This document shows, piece after piece, positions 17,066 through 25,563 of a DNA stretch of 64,000 nucleotides. The stretch is taken from the NCBI GenBank assembly GCA_015061165.1, contig SUXC01000012.1, positions 1 to 64,000 on the forward strand. The letters run 5' to 3'. The stretch comes from Bacteroidales bacterium. GTDB lineage: Bacteria > Bacteroidota > Bacteroidia > Bacteroidales > Paludibacteraceae. The number at the start of each line of letters is the position of its first letter. The first letter of the stretch is position 1. The translations under genes and the position numbers were made by a program. Under the pieces are notes generated by a model. That model saw only the letters and a list, made by a program, of their open reading frames with translations. It was not told the origin of the DNA and did not search any database.

Positions 17066-17836
17066 ATGCCTTATCGTAGATTACCAAAGACCGATCAAGC
17101 ACGTTTGTATGCTTTGCAACAAGCAGTTCGCCACGCAGGCGAAGTGGAGTATAACCAACAGGCTATCCATTATAAGACGCTGACCGAGGCGCAACGATTC
17201 TTGTTGCAGTTTGAAAACCAAGTGGCACAGTACCATGCTAATTTTGATAGCAAGGTCATGGATAATAAACAGTATCGCCACAAAGTACGCAATGCTCGCA
17301 TGTATATCTCCCACTTTATCCAAGTGCTGAACTTGGCTGCTATTCGAGGCGAGATAAAGAAAGGGCATAAAGAGTTGTACAAGTTAGATGCGAACAACCA
17401 TACCTTGCCTGATCTCAGTACTGAAGAGAATCTTATCACTTGGGGCAAGAATATCATTGAAGGAGAGAATGAGCGTATCGCACAAGGCGGTTTCCCTATC
17501 TACAACCCTGCTATCAATAAGGTAAAAGTGCATTATGATATATTCTGTGAGCACTACAACCAACACGCTCTGCACCAACGCTCGCACACACGTGTGTACA
17601 GCGAGATAGAAGGTATGCGCGAACAAGCAGATGCGCTGATTCTGGATATTTGGGATCAGGTGGAAGCGTTCTACAAAGATGAACTGCCATACGCCAAACT
17701 GACCAAGTGTCAGGCATACGGTATGATTTACTATTATCGTACAGGAGAGGCGCAACTAACGCCTAAGACCGACCAACAGATATTGCGAGAACGCGCTCAA
17801 CAGACTACACTTGAATGGTCTGAGATGGCAGAATGA
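17066..17836 (+). CDS. Conserved-looking helical protein, unknown
   Basis: 256 residues, cytoplasmic (no signal), largely helical and rich in Gln, Tyr and His. It has a repeated-helix pattern and a C-terminal IYYYRTGEAQLTPKTDQQIL segment. I do not recognise a family. It follows the polyprenyl synthase by 61 bases that hold a heptamer array. Its 3' end overlaps the convergent 5-formyl-THF cyclo-ligase gene by 32 bases. Confidence 0.6.
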   Translation: MPYRRLPKTDQARLYALQQAVRHAGEVEYNQQAIHYKTLTEAQRFLLQFENQVAQYHANFDSKVMDNKQYRHKVRNARMYISHFIQVLNLAAIRGEIKKGHKELYKLDANNHTLPDLSTEENLITWGKNIIEGENERIAQGGFPIYNPAINKVKVHYDIFCEHYNQHALHQRSHTRVYSEIEGMREQADALILDIWDQVEAFYKDELPYAKLTKCQAYGMIYYYRTGEAQLTPKTDQQILRERAQQTTLEWSEMAE

Positions 17837-18407
17837 TGCGGTGCATCTTCTGATCGTGCTTGCGCACGGGCACTTCGTCCACCAATTGGAAGTCATATCC
17901 CACGCCAATGATAGTGGCGTGGGTTTGTTTTTTGAGGAAGCGGTCGTAATATCCTCCACCACGCCCTAAGCGGTTGCCCTCTTTGTCGAAGGCTACTGCG
18001 GGAACGATGATGACATCAATATTGCCCTCGAACGGAGGTGTGGTAGGTTCAGGAATACCCACTTTGCCACGGTGCATCTTGTCGTTTCCTTCGTAGGGAT
18101 TAGCCGTCATACCATTGCGATGAGTAACGGGTAATAGCAATACCTTATCGCGTTTGTAGCGTTTGAAGAGGGGCAGGACGTCCACTTCGTTGTTCTTAGG
18201 GTAGTATAGCAGTACCGTTTTTGCCTCGCGGAAAGCGGTCATCTTCTCTAATTGACTTAGGATTAACTCCGACTGAGCGGTGCGCTCCTCGGCTGACAAC
18301 ATACGACGCTTTTGGATAAGCAACTCTCGCATGCGCTGTTTGGCACGGTGCAAACGACACTGTGGCAACAGGCTGAGTAGGTCTTTTATGTTCGATTCGA
18401 ATAACAT
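17805..18407 (-). CDS. 5-formyltetrahydrofolate cyclo-ligase
   Basis: 200 residues from the ATG at 18407 (MLFESNIKDLL); the upstream extension reads through the promoter. It converts 5-formyl-THF to 5,10-methenyl-THF with ATP (family knowledge). Diagnostic stretches: basic N-terminal helix RAKQRMRELLIQKR, YYPKNNEVDVLPLF, and the C-terminal PAVAFDKEGNRLGRGGGYYD, the family signature. Its end overlaps the convergent gene by 32 bases. Confidence 0.92.
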   Translation of the reverse strand: MLFESNIKDLLSLLPQCRLHRAKQRMRELLIQKRRMLSAEERTAQSELILSQLEKMTAFREAKTVLLYYPKNNEVDVLPLFKRYKRDKVLLLPVTHRNGMTANPYEGNDKMHRGKVGIPEPTTPPFEGNIDVIIVPAVAFDKEGNRLGRGGGYYDRFLKKQTHATIIGVGYDFQLVDEVPVRKHDQKMHRIILPSQTIQV

Positions 18408-18436
18408 GATACAATATGTATTTTTGATTGGTGCTG

Positions 18437-18468
18437 CAAAGGTACTGCTTTTTTTACATATTTGCAAA
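18437..18468 (-). promoter_or_regulatory. Promoter of 5-formyl-THF cyclo-ligase
   Basis: On the minus strand: TTTG (18465-18468), 20 bp, TACCTTTG (18437-18444). It is back to back with the promoter at 18504. Confidence 0.75.
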
Positions 18469-18503
18469 CATTCCTCATCTTTTTACGAAATAATCCAAAT
18501 ATA

Positions 18504-18535
18504 TTTGCGTATGTCAGAAAAAAGTAGTACCTTTG
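18504..18535 (+). promoter_or_regulatory. Promoter of DUF6242-like lipoprotein gene
   Basis: TTTG at 18504-18507, 20 bp, TACCTTTG at 18528-18535. Confidence 0.75.
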
Positions 18536-18571
18536 CTGCGTATTTTGTTGTTGTTTAACATTTATTAGAAA

Positions 18572-19960
18572 ATGCAGAAGTTTACATATATATTTGCGTT
18601 TATCTCAATGCTGCTATTGGTGGCTTGCGAGAATCAGAGCGAAGAGGTTAATCTCTCCACAGAAACACGAGTAGAGGCTTTTACTTTCTATGAGGATACA
18701 CTCAATCCTGGATTAACAGAAGCCGTCTTTAAGATTGAACACAAGAGTTGGCCCGATACGGGTAGAATCTATAGTGTGGATTCATTGCGCTACGGCACCT
18801 GCTTGGATAGCGTGGTGCCACACGTAACCTATATGATTACACCTTCAACTGCTCTATTCGTTACCCCTGATACGGTCATGATAAGTACGGGTTCTGATAC
18901 GCTGAACTTTAGCAGACCACCTCTGTATCTGATGGTACAAGCAGCCGATACATTGTATAAACGTTGCTATCGTATCGATATAGATGTGCATCAAGCAGAC
19001 CCTGACCTGTATGTATGGAAGCAAATGACACCCCAACTGTTTGCCCCCGCTGCTGCGCCTGAACATTGCTACATGAAGGCAATATATAGCGATGGACTCA
19101 TTCATCTATTGGTAAACAATGGCTTTAATACCCAATTATATCAGTCGGCAGACGGCGCGGTATGGAGCGCAATGGAAGCACCCGTAGGATTGCCTACGCC
19201 ATGTCAAGTGCGCGATATAGTGCAATGCGGTAATACACTGTACTATGTGGCAGACAGCAAACTCTATACCTCCACTGACCTAATTCATTGGACAGAAACA
19301 GATTTCTCGGAGTACGATTACGCGTTGGTGAATATGTTGGTGGCGTTTGACGGTAAAGCATGGTGCGTACTGCAAGAGCGCAATACAGAAACCTTGATGT
19401 TGGGCATTGTGGTAGGCGAGGATATTCAGCCTATGCGCACTGTGGCAGGGTTGGCAGATGGCAAATTGCCAAAGAATTTCCCTGTGAGCGATTTTGCGGC
19501 ATTGTCGTTTGAGAGTAGTAGCGAACGCCCTCGTGCTATGGTAGTGGGTGGACGTACCATAGACGGTACTGCCGTGAATACCCGTTGGAACTTAGAATAT
19601 GAGTCGTCGGAGGGTTATCGCATAGCAGACTTCTCAATAGAGCAACCATCGTTTAACTCGCTGACAGGAACTGCGATTATTCAATATGACGGCCGTTTGG
19701 TGATGTTCGGCGGTGTGGATAATGACCTACAATGGCGCAGCGATATTCTCTATTCCGATGATGAAGGTATGAACTGGTATGTGCCAGATACAGTGCATAA
19801 TAAGTTACCAGAAACCTATACTTCTCGCCAAAACCCAACGGTAGTGGTGGATGAGAAACAAAATATCTATGTGATAGGTGGTCAATCGTTCTCTGGCTCC
19901 TATAGCGATGTCTATCGTGGTTATCTGAACGAATTAAAATGGGCAGCCCTCAATGACTAA
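18572..19960 (+). CDS. DUF6242-like beta-propeller lipoprotein
   Basis: 462 residues; lipobox LVAC (Cys about 20). Residues about 35-150 look like an Ig-type domain. The rest holds kelch-like repeats (YQSADGAVWSAMEAPVG, YDGRLVMFGGVDNDLQW, YVIGGQSFSGSYSDVYR) consistent with a six- or seven-bladed propeller, the arrangement of DUF6242 proteins. It is probably on the cell surface or in the periplasm. Its 3' end overlaps the next gene by 8 bases. Confidence 0.75.
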   Translation: MQKFTYIFAFISMLLLVACENQSEEVNLSTETRVEAFTFYEDTLNPGLTEAVFKIEHKSWPDTGRIYSVDSLRYGTCLDSVVPHVTYMITPSTALFVTPDTVMISTGSDTLNFSRPPLYLMVQAADTLYKRCYRIDIDVHQADPDLYVWKQMTPQLFAPAAAPEHCYMKAIYSDGLIHLLVNNGFNTQLYQSADGAVWSAMEAPVGLPTPCQVRDIVQCGNTLYYVADSKLYTSTDLIHWTETDFSEYDYALVNMLVAFDGKAWCVLQERNTETLMLGIVVGEDIQPMRTVAGLADGKLPKNFPVSDFAALSFESSSERPRAMVVGGRTIDGTAVNTRWNLEYESSEGYRIADFSIEQPSFNSLTGTAIIQYDGRLVMFGGVDNDLQWRSDILYSDDEGMNWYVPDTVHNKLPETYTSRQNPTVVVDEKQNIYVIGGQSFSGSYSDVYRGYLNELKWAALND

Positions 19961-20945
19961 TCCTCAAGATATACGCAAAGTCATACTGTCGGAGTTCCGT
20001 CAGTACGAAGATATGTTTGCTCAGACCTTGCAGAGCGGTGATGACCTACTGTCGCAAGTATTAGACTATATCCATTCGAAACGTGGCAAGCAACTGCGCC
20101 CGATATTGGTGATTTTGTCGGCTGCGCTGTGTCGCGGAGTGACGGATAAGACCATCCAAACAGCCGTTGCGTTGGAACTGATGCACACTGCATCGTTGGT
20201 ACACGATGATGTGGTGGATGACTCGCCTATGCGCCGTGGCAGCGAGGCCGTACATGCCTTGTGGAACAACAAAATAGCCGTACTGGTAGGCGATTACCTG
20301 CTGACTCGCGTGATGCATATCCTATCTGAACTGCGCAACGTGACCATACTGCATATCATGTCGGAGATGGGTGCTTCGCTGACTTCTGGTGAGTTGTTGC
20401 AGTTGCACTCTGGACAGTCGATGTGGATTAGCGAGGAACAGTACAACAAAGTGATAGAGCAGAAGACCGCCTGCCTATTCGCTGCGTGCAGCGAGGCTGG
20501 TGCAGCGAGCACCGGTGCTACCATGCGGCAGATGACTGCTATGCGACAATTTGGAATGCACCTGGGTATGTGCTTCCAACTCAAAGATGATGTGCTGGAT
20601 TACTCCGACGTGGAAGATATAGGCAAGCCAACAATGAATGATATTCGTGACGGAAAAGCCACGTTGCCATTGCTCATCTCGCTGAAACGTGCTACAAAAG
20701 AAGATGCGGAGCATATCCGCGAAGTGGCAGAAGCCCTTGCCAATAAATCGCCACATATTGATCCCTTTGAGGCAGAACAAGAGATAAAATCGTTTATTCT
20801 GCGCTATGACGGCATTCGCTATGCGCACCAAGAAATGGAAAAACACCGCAAAAAAGCCATAGCAGCGTTGTCCATCTTCCCCGATAATAAATACAAAGAG
20901 AGTTTGATTACCCTGCTGAACTACGCTATTAGTCGCGTAAAGTGA
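19953..20945 (+). CDS. Long-chain polyprenyl diphosphate synthase (IspB-like)
   Basis: 330 residues. Asp-rich motifs are LVHDDVVDDSPMRRG and FQLKDDVLDYSD, with GKQLRP upstream. The DDVVDDS form with the following RRG and the 'DDVLDY' second motif are those of octaprenyl/solanesyl-type synthases that make menaquinone side chains (family knowledge). Product length cannot be read directly. It overlaps the preceding lipoprotein gene by 8 bases. The gap to the convergent sufD is filled by an 11-bp repeat. Confidence 0.88.
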   Translation: MTNPQDIRKVILSEFRQYEDMFAQTLQSGDDLLSQVLDYIHSKRGKQLRPILVILSAALCRGVTDKTIQTAVALELMHTASLVHDDVVDDSPMRRGSEAVHALWNNKIAVLVGDYLLTRVMHILSELRNVTILHIMSEMGASLTSGELLQLHSGQSMWISEEQYNKVIEQKTACLFAACSEAGAASTGATMRQMTAMRQFGMHLGMCFQLKDDVLDYSDVEDIGKPTMNDIRDGKATLPLLISLKRATKEDAEHIREVAEALANKSPHIDPFEAEQEIKSFILRYDGIRYAHQEMEKHRKKAIAALSIFPDNKYKESLITLLNYAISRVK

Positions 20946-20996
20946 TAACAAACTGACAGCGATATGAGGGGCGTCTGCCGTTGATTACACGGCGAA

Positions 20997-21095
20997 GTTC
21001 CTATGAAGTTCCTATGAAGTCCCTATGAAGTTCCTATGGAGATGAGAGGCAAGTAGAGGGCAAGTAGAGGGAAAACAAGGGGAGAACAATAGGGG
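20997..21095. repeat. Nine-unit 11-bp array between convergent genes
   Basis: Exactly 99 bp that read as nine 11-mers: four of the type gttcctatgaa, then gatgagaggca, two of the type agtagaggg(c/a)a, then aacaaggggag and aacaatagggg. The unit drifts along the array while the 11-bp register holds. It ends 4 bases before the sufD stop codon. Confidence 0.88.
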
Positions 21096-21098
21096 TGC

Positions 21099-21761
21099 TT
21101 AGAGGATTCGGTTGATTTTTTCGATAAGATTTTCTTGCAGTTGTGTGTCGGATAGTGTTTGGAGCACTTCATCAAAGAAAGCACACAAGAGTAGTTTGGC
21201 TGCGGTATCGCGGTCAATACAGCGTTGCTGCATATAGAAAAGCGCGGACTCGTCGAGTTGTCCCGTAGTGGCACCGTGACTGGCCTTGACATCGTCGGCA
21301 TAAATCTCCAATTGCGGTTCGGTGATCATCTCCGCTTGGCGGGAAAGAAGGATGTTGCGGTTGGTTTGGTATGCCTCGGTCTGTTGCGCATCGGGCTGAA
21401 TCTTTAGTTCGCCACGGAAAGACCCCCTCGTTTGGTCGTCCAGCACGAACTTCAGCGTTTGCGAGGAATAACCGCCACCTATATTATGGTACACGCGCGT
21501 GAGCAGGTGGGCTTGTTGCGAGCCGTGGAGAAGCCCCATGGCATAAATCTCGGTACGGCAATGGGGAGCATTCTGCTCTACCGTGAGCGTGGATTGCCAC
21601 TCGGCATTCGTTTCATTCTCCGATAGATAGATGACATGCACGCGCAGGGAGGAGTTCTCTTCTTGTACAATATGCCAATGCGTGTTGGGCTCATTGATAA
21701 AAACAAACTCGCGTGTCTCGCCCGCTGCGAGTGTAATATGTTGGATAGAAGACTGCGTCAT
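21099..21761 (-). CDS. sufD: SufD-like Fe-S cluster assembly protein (short form)
   Basis: 220 residues, about half the usual SufD length. It keeps the SufBD core beta-helix signature: LEIYADDVKASHGATTGQLD followed by ALFYMQQRCIDRDTAAKLLL. SufBCD is the scaffold that builds Fe-S clusters (family knowledge). The N-terminal domain of full SufD is absent; the ATG at 21761 is preceded by a heptamer array, with no SufD-like sequence upstream. It follows sufC by 30 bases. Confidence 0.82.
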   Translation of the reverse strand: MTQSSIQHITLAAGETREFVFINEPNTHWHIVQEENSSLRVHVIYLSENETNAEWQSTLTVEQNAPHCRTEIYAMGLLHGSQQAHLLTRVYHNIGGGYSSQTLKFVLDDQTRGSFRGELKIQPDAQQTEAYQTNRNILLSRQAEMITEPQLEIYADDVKASHGATTGQLDESALFYMQQRCIDRDTAAKLLLCAFFDEVLQTLSDTQLQENLIEKINRIL

Positions 21762-21794
21762 TCTTAATTCAAAATTCTTAATTCAAAATTCTTA
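21760..21794. repeat. Heptamer array between sufC and sufD
   Basis: Five alternating 7-mers (attctta, attcaaa). It covers the sufD start region and runs into the last codon(s) of sufC. Confidence 0.75.
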
Positions 21795-22532
21795 TTCATT
21801 CAAGAACGCATATCCTTTTTCTTCGAGTTCGAGTGCCAACTCCTTGCCACCCGTACGCACCATCTTGCCATCCGCCAATACATGCACGAAGTCGGGTACG
21901 ATATAATCCAACAGGCGTTGGTAGTGCGTAATCACGATAGAGGCAGTATGCGGAGTCTTGAGTTTATTGACACCCTCCGCCACAATACGCAGTGCATCAA
22001 TATCCAAGCCCGAGTCCGTTTCATCAAGAATAGAAAGGCATGGCTCAAGCATAGCCATCTGGAAAATCTCGTTGCGTTTTTTCTCTCCGCCCGAAAAACC
22101 TTCGTTCACGGAGCGATTGGTGAGGCGGTTGTCCATACCTACCAAAGCCTTCTTCTCACGCATGAGGCGGAGGAACTCGGGTGCTTTGAGTGGTGCCTTG
22201 CCTTCGTGCTGGCGTTTCTCATTGAGCGCAGTGCGCATGAAATTCACAACCGATACGCCCGGTATCTCCACAGGATATTGAAACGAGAGGAAAATGCCTT
22301 CGCGTGCGCGAACCTCTGGCGCCATGTCCAAGAGATTCTTGCCACGGAAGATGACTTCACCTTCGGTAACGGTATAGGCAGGATGTCCTGTCAAGACGTT
22401 GGAAAGGGTAGATTTGCCTGCACCATTAGGACCCATGATAGCATGTACCTCGCCCTCGTGAATGGTGAGGTTGAGCCCCTTAAGTATTTCCTTGCCTGCA
22501 ATAGAGGCATGTAAGTTCTTTATTTCGAGCAT
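21792..22532 (-). CDS. sufC: Fe-S cluster assembly ATPase SufC
   Basis: 246 residues, the normal length. Walker [10 protein letters not shown] (residues 34-42), ABC signature [15 protein letters not shown], Walker [18 protein letters not shown], and switch His in [14 protein letters not shown]. The [11 protein letters not shown] form is specific for SufC. It powers the SufBCD scaffold. sufB is not next to it: upstream is an unrelated peptidase gene that overlaps it by 13 bases. Confidence 0.95.
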   Translation of the reverse strand: MLEIKNLHASIAGKEILKGLNLTIHEGEVHAIMGPNGAGKSTLSNVLTGHPAYTVTEGEVIFRGKNLLDMAPEVRAREGIFLSFQYPVEIPGVSVVNFMRTALNEKRQHEGKAPLKAPEFLRLMREKKALVGMDNRLTNRSVNEGFSGGEKKRNEIFQMAMLEPCLSILDETDSGLDIDALRIVAEGVNKLKTPHTASIVITHYQRLLDYIVPDFVHVLADGKMVRTGGKELALELEEKGYAFLNE

Positions 22533-23503
22533 ATTGTAGTAATGACAGTCTGTCCGACTGCTTGAAGGGTTTGTAGGTTAATATTTCGCATATCATCGTG
22601 CTGCGTATGCCACCATTCAGCAAAACCTGTGCCATTTTGAGGTTTATAGTCAATGATGTCCACGCAGGGGATATTGGCAATAGTATTCACATAGTAGTGG
22701 TCGTCGGTAATGGGGTAGGCTGTCTGATTGACAAAATAGCGACCATAGCCCAAACGAGATGCCGTGCGCCATAGTTGCTCCACATAGTTGCCTGCATAAT
22801 TCACAGAGAAATACTCGCGAGGGAAAGTGGCAGACGGGTCGCCCACCATGTCGAGAAGGATGCCGTATTGAATTTTGAATTTTGAATTTTGAGTTTTGTA
22901 TTCTTTCGCCCAATACTGGCTACCAAGGCACCATGTGTCGGGGCGCTCTTTGCCCGTATAGTGAGTGGGCGTGCCCATGTCCTCGCAGTCGAAAAAGACA
23001 ATCTGCACGGACGGCGTAAATTCGCCTTGCGCCTTTCGAATGGATAGTTGGCGCAGAATCTCAAGGATTACTCCCACGCCACTGGCTCCGTCGTTGGCTC
23101 CGATGACAGGCGTGAAGCGGTCTTCGTAGAGAGGCTCTTCGTCGCTCCACGGACGCGAATCCCAATGGGCGCAAAGCAAAATAGCATTGGTGGTACTACC
23201 CTCGAAAAACGCTACTATATTGCGCAAAGGCTGCTCCTCGCCCGCATAATTGGTCATAGTGCCGTATTGATTCTGCACCTGCGCTCCGAACCGCGCCAAC
23301 TGGCTATGCAGCCAATCGCCACAAGCAGCATGCTCCTCAGTGGCAGGCACACGAGCACCAAACGCCACCTGCTGGGCAATATAACTATAGGCTGAGTCCG
23401 CTGAAAAAGCACAGCGGACATCAGCAGTAGTAGTGGTGGGTTTGGTTTGGCATGCCACTAAACCCAACAAAAAGATAATATATAATAACCTTCTGAAAAT
23501 CAA
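22520..23503 (-). CDS. M28-family glutaminyl-cyclase-like lipoprotein
   Basis: 327 residues; lipobox LVAC (Cys about 18). M28 zinc site residues are visible: His-Asp in [10 protein letters not shown], Asp in [12 protein letters not shown], Glu in FFDCEDMG, Asp in LLDMVGDP, His in EWWHTQHDD. The layout fits glutaminyl-peptide cyclotransferases, which make N-terminal pyroglutamate on exported proteins (family knowledge); an aminopeptidase remains possible. A 35-nt heptamer array encodes the QNSKFKIQ stretch near residue 205. Confidence 0.85.
   Translation of the reverse strand: MIFRRLLYIIFLLGLVACQTKPTTTTADVRCAFSADSAYSYIAQQVAFGARVPATEEHAACGDWLHSQLARFGAQVQNQYGTMTNYAGEEQPLRNIVAFFEGSTTNAILLCAHWDSRPWSDEEPLYEDRFTPVIGANDGASGVGVILEILRQLSIRKAQGEFTPSVQIVFFDCEDMGTPTHYTGKERPDTWCLGSQYWAKEYKTQNSKFKIQYGILLDMVGDPSATFPREYFSVNYAGNYVEQLWRTASRLGYGRYFVNQTAYPITDDHYYVNTIANIPCVDIIDYKPQNGTGFAEWWHTQHDDMRNINLQTLQAVGQTVITTICSK
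22868..22902 (-). repeat. Heptamer array inside the M28 gene
   Basis: Five 7-mers of the type ttgaatt (plus strand), in a surface-loop position of the encoded enzyme ([13 protein letters not shown]). Confidence 0.8.
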
Positions 23504-23504
23504 A

Positions 23505-24467
23505 TTAGTGGATATTCAATTCGCTAACAGAACGGTGGTTCTGGATAGCCAAGATAGTTTGTGCAATAGGTTTTGCCATAGAAACGACATTCACCTTGGC
23601 GCAACGCTCCGTATTGAAAGGAATAGAGTCGGTGAAAATCAGTTCCTCCAACGATGAGTTGGTCACGCGCTCGCATGCAGGCCCCGACATCAGACCGTGG
23701 CTGACCAATGCGCGAACAGACTTGGCACCTGCCTCTATCATTACTTCTGCAGCCTTGCAGAGCGTACCTGCTGTGTCAGCAATATCATCGATAATCACGA
23801 CATTCTTGTCCTTGACATCACCCAACACGCGCATCTCGCCGATTTGATTGGCATTAGGGCGGTGCTTGTAGCAGATGACCATAGGCACATCTTGCTTTGT
23901 GAGCGCGGTGAGTTTCTTAGCAAACACCGAAGCACGCTTGGTGCCACCTACGTCTGGCGAAGCTACGATAAGGTTGTCTAAGTTGAGACTTTGCACATAG
24001 TCAGCCAATACATTAGCACCATAGAGGTGATCCACAGGAATATCAAAGAAACCTTGGATTTGGTCGGCATGGAGATCCACGGTAATCACGCGATCCACAC
24101 CTACGCCTTGCAGCAGATTAGCACATACCTTTGCGCCAATCGATACACGTGGTTTATCCTTTCGGTCCTGACGCGCCCAACCGAAATAAGGGATAACAGC
24201 AATGACCTTGTAGGCACTGGCACGCTTAGCGGCATCAATGGCGAGCAAGAGCTCCATGATGTTGTCGCTGCTTGGGCAAGTGGATTGCACAATGTACACG
24301 GATTGACCACGAACCGACTCCTCGAAACTTACGGCAAACTCACCGTCAGAAAAACGAGCCACCTGGATGTTACCTAATGAACACCCTAAATACTCACACA
24401 TACGCTTAGCGAGCTCACCTCCTTGAGAAAGAGCAAAAACCTTGTAGGGACTGGTTTCAACTATCAT
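23505..24467 (-). CDS. prs: Ribose-phosphate pyrophosphokinase
   Basis: 320 residues from ATG 24467 (MIVETSPYKVFAL); an upstream TTG adds three residues and is less likely. It makes PRPP from ribose-5-phosphate and ATP (family knowledge). Signatures: FSDGEFAVSFEESVRG, catalytic loop PYFGWARQDRKDKPR, VDLHADQIQGFFDIPVDHLY, and the PRPP-binding VVIIDDIADTAGTL. It has its own promoter, back to back with the acetyltransferase promoter. Confidence 0.95.
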   Translation of the reverse strand: MIVETSPYKVFALSQGGELAKRMCEYLGCSLGNIQVARFSDGEFAVSFEESVRGQSVYIVQSTCPSSDNIMELLLAIDAAKRASAYKVIAVIPYFGWARQDRKDKPRVSIGAKVCANLLQGVGVDRVITVDLHADQIQGFFDIPVDHLYGANVLADYVQSLNLDNLIVASPDVGGTKRASVFAKKLTALTKQDVPMVICYKHRPNANQIGEMRVLGDVKDKNVVIIDDIADTAGTLCKAAEVMIEAGAKSVRALVSHGLMSGPACERVTNSSLEELIFTDSIPFNTERCAKVNVVSMAKPIAQTILAIQNHRSVSELNIH

Positions 24468-24504
24468 AACAGACAAATTATTGAGTTAGTTTTGAAATAA
24501 TGTG

Positions 24505-24536
24505 CAAAAGTACTACTTTTTTTTGAAATATGCAAG
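24505..24536 (-). promoter_or_regulatory. Promoter of prs
   Basis: On the minus strand TACTTTTG at 24505-24512 with a -33-like CTTG about 20 bp upstream. Confidence 0.6.
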
Positions 24537-24541
24537 TACAA

Positions 24542-24573
24542 TTTGCACAAATGAAAAAAAAATGCTATCTTTG
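24542..24573 (+). promoter_or_regulatory. Promoter of the GNAT gene
   Basis: TTTG at 24542-24545, 20 bp, TATCTTTG at 24566-24573. It sets the downstream start at ATG 24598. Confidence 0.72.
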
Positions 24574-24597
24574 CAGACGATTATAAATTGCGGGGAT

Positions 24598-25557
24598 ATG
24601 ACCAATAAACAATTATATTCAGAATTTTGTCAATCTAATACCGATTTACCCATTTTTATGCAGTATTGGTGGATGGATGCCGTGTGCGCAGGTAAACAGT
24701 GGGATGTGCTGCTTGCAATGGATGATTCGGGAGCGATTATGGCAGTATTACCTTATTTGTTACGCTCGCGCATGCGCGTGAACTATATGATTATGCCTCA
24801 GATGACACAAATAGGAGGTATGTGGTTGCGCGAAGATGTACGAAATAATGAAGATAAGGTGCGAGAGGTATGTAGGCAGTTCCAAAATGAATTGATGGCA
24901 CTGAACCTGAGTTACTACTATCAGCATTATCCGTTGCATAGTACGGCTCCTCAGTATATGCAAGAATTGGGCTACAAGATAAAGAAGCGTATCACCTATC
25001 GCATAGAGGATTTGAGTGATTTAGATGCCGTGATTGATAGCTTCTCCAAAAACAAAAAGCGCCAACTGCAAAAGGCATTATCGCTGCACGCGGATTTGTC
25101 GTTGCACGTGGAAGACTTTTATCGTTTTCATGTGGATTGCTTGCAGCAGCAGGGCAAGGTGATTAGTTATACACGTGAGTTCTTATTGGTGTTGGAGCGT
25201 AAGGCAAGCAGACTGAATCAATGTCAGATAGTGGCTGTGCGCAATGCCGATGAGGAGCTGTTGGCTGCGGCGTTCTTGGTGTGGGATAAGCACTCAATGT
25301 ATTACCTGATACCATGTTATAGTCCGCAATACAAAGATTCGGGTGCGAGTGCGCTGTTGGTATTGGAGGCAATGAAATTGGCGCGCAAGCAAGGCGTGGC
25401 ATTTGACTTTGAGGGTAGTATGATTAAGGGGGTTGCTCAACATTACAAGCAGTTTGGCAGCAAGCCCGTTACCTATTATAGCGTAGAGAAATACTACCAC
25501 TGGTGGTTCTGGCTGGCCAATGCGTGGAACAGGTTGAGAGAAAGGAAGATGCGATGA
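24598..25557 (+). CDS. GNAT/FemAB-like acyltransferase
   Basis: 320 residues from ATG 24598 (MTNKQLYSEFC); the longer frame starts before the promoter. The C-terminal half has the CelD/BcsL-type GNAT pattern: FSKNKKRQLQKA, then ELLAAAFLVWDKHSMYYLIPC, ALLVLEAMKLARKQGVAFDFEGS and HYKQFGSKPVTYY. Such proteins transfer acyl or aminoacyl groups to cell-surface polymers (family knowledge). It heads a cluster with two glycosyltransferases, so a role in envelope polysaccharide modification is likely. Confidence 0.75.
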   Translation: MTNKQLYSEFCQSNTDLPIFMQYWWMDAVCAGKQWDVLLAMDDSGAIMAVLPYLLRSRMRVNYMIMPQMTQIGGMWLREDVRNNEDKVREVCRQFQNELMALNLSYYYQHYPLHSTAPQYMQELGYKIKKRITYRIEDLSDLDAVIDSFSKNKKRQLQKALSLHADLSLHVEDFYRFHVDCLQQQGKVISYTREFLLVLERKASRLNQCQIVAVRNADEELLAAAFLVWDKHSMYYLIPCYSPQYKDSGASALLVLEAMKLARKQGVAFDFEGSMIKGVAQHYKQFGSKPVTYYSVEKYYHWWFWLANAWNRLRERKMR

Positions 25558-25563
25558 GGCAAT

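Noticed and set aside
20997-21095. CRISPR array
   Set aside because: Units are 11 bp with no spacers and no cas genes nearby.
24468-24476. TTG start for prs
   Set aside because: ATG 24467 fits known Prs N-termini and leaves the usual distance to the promoter.
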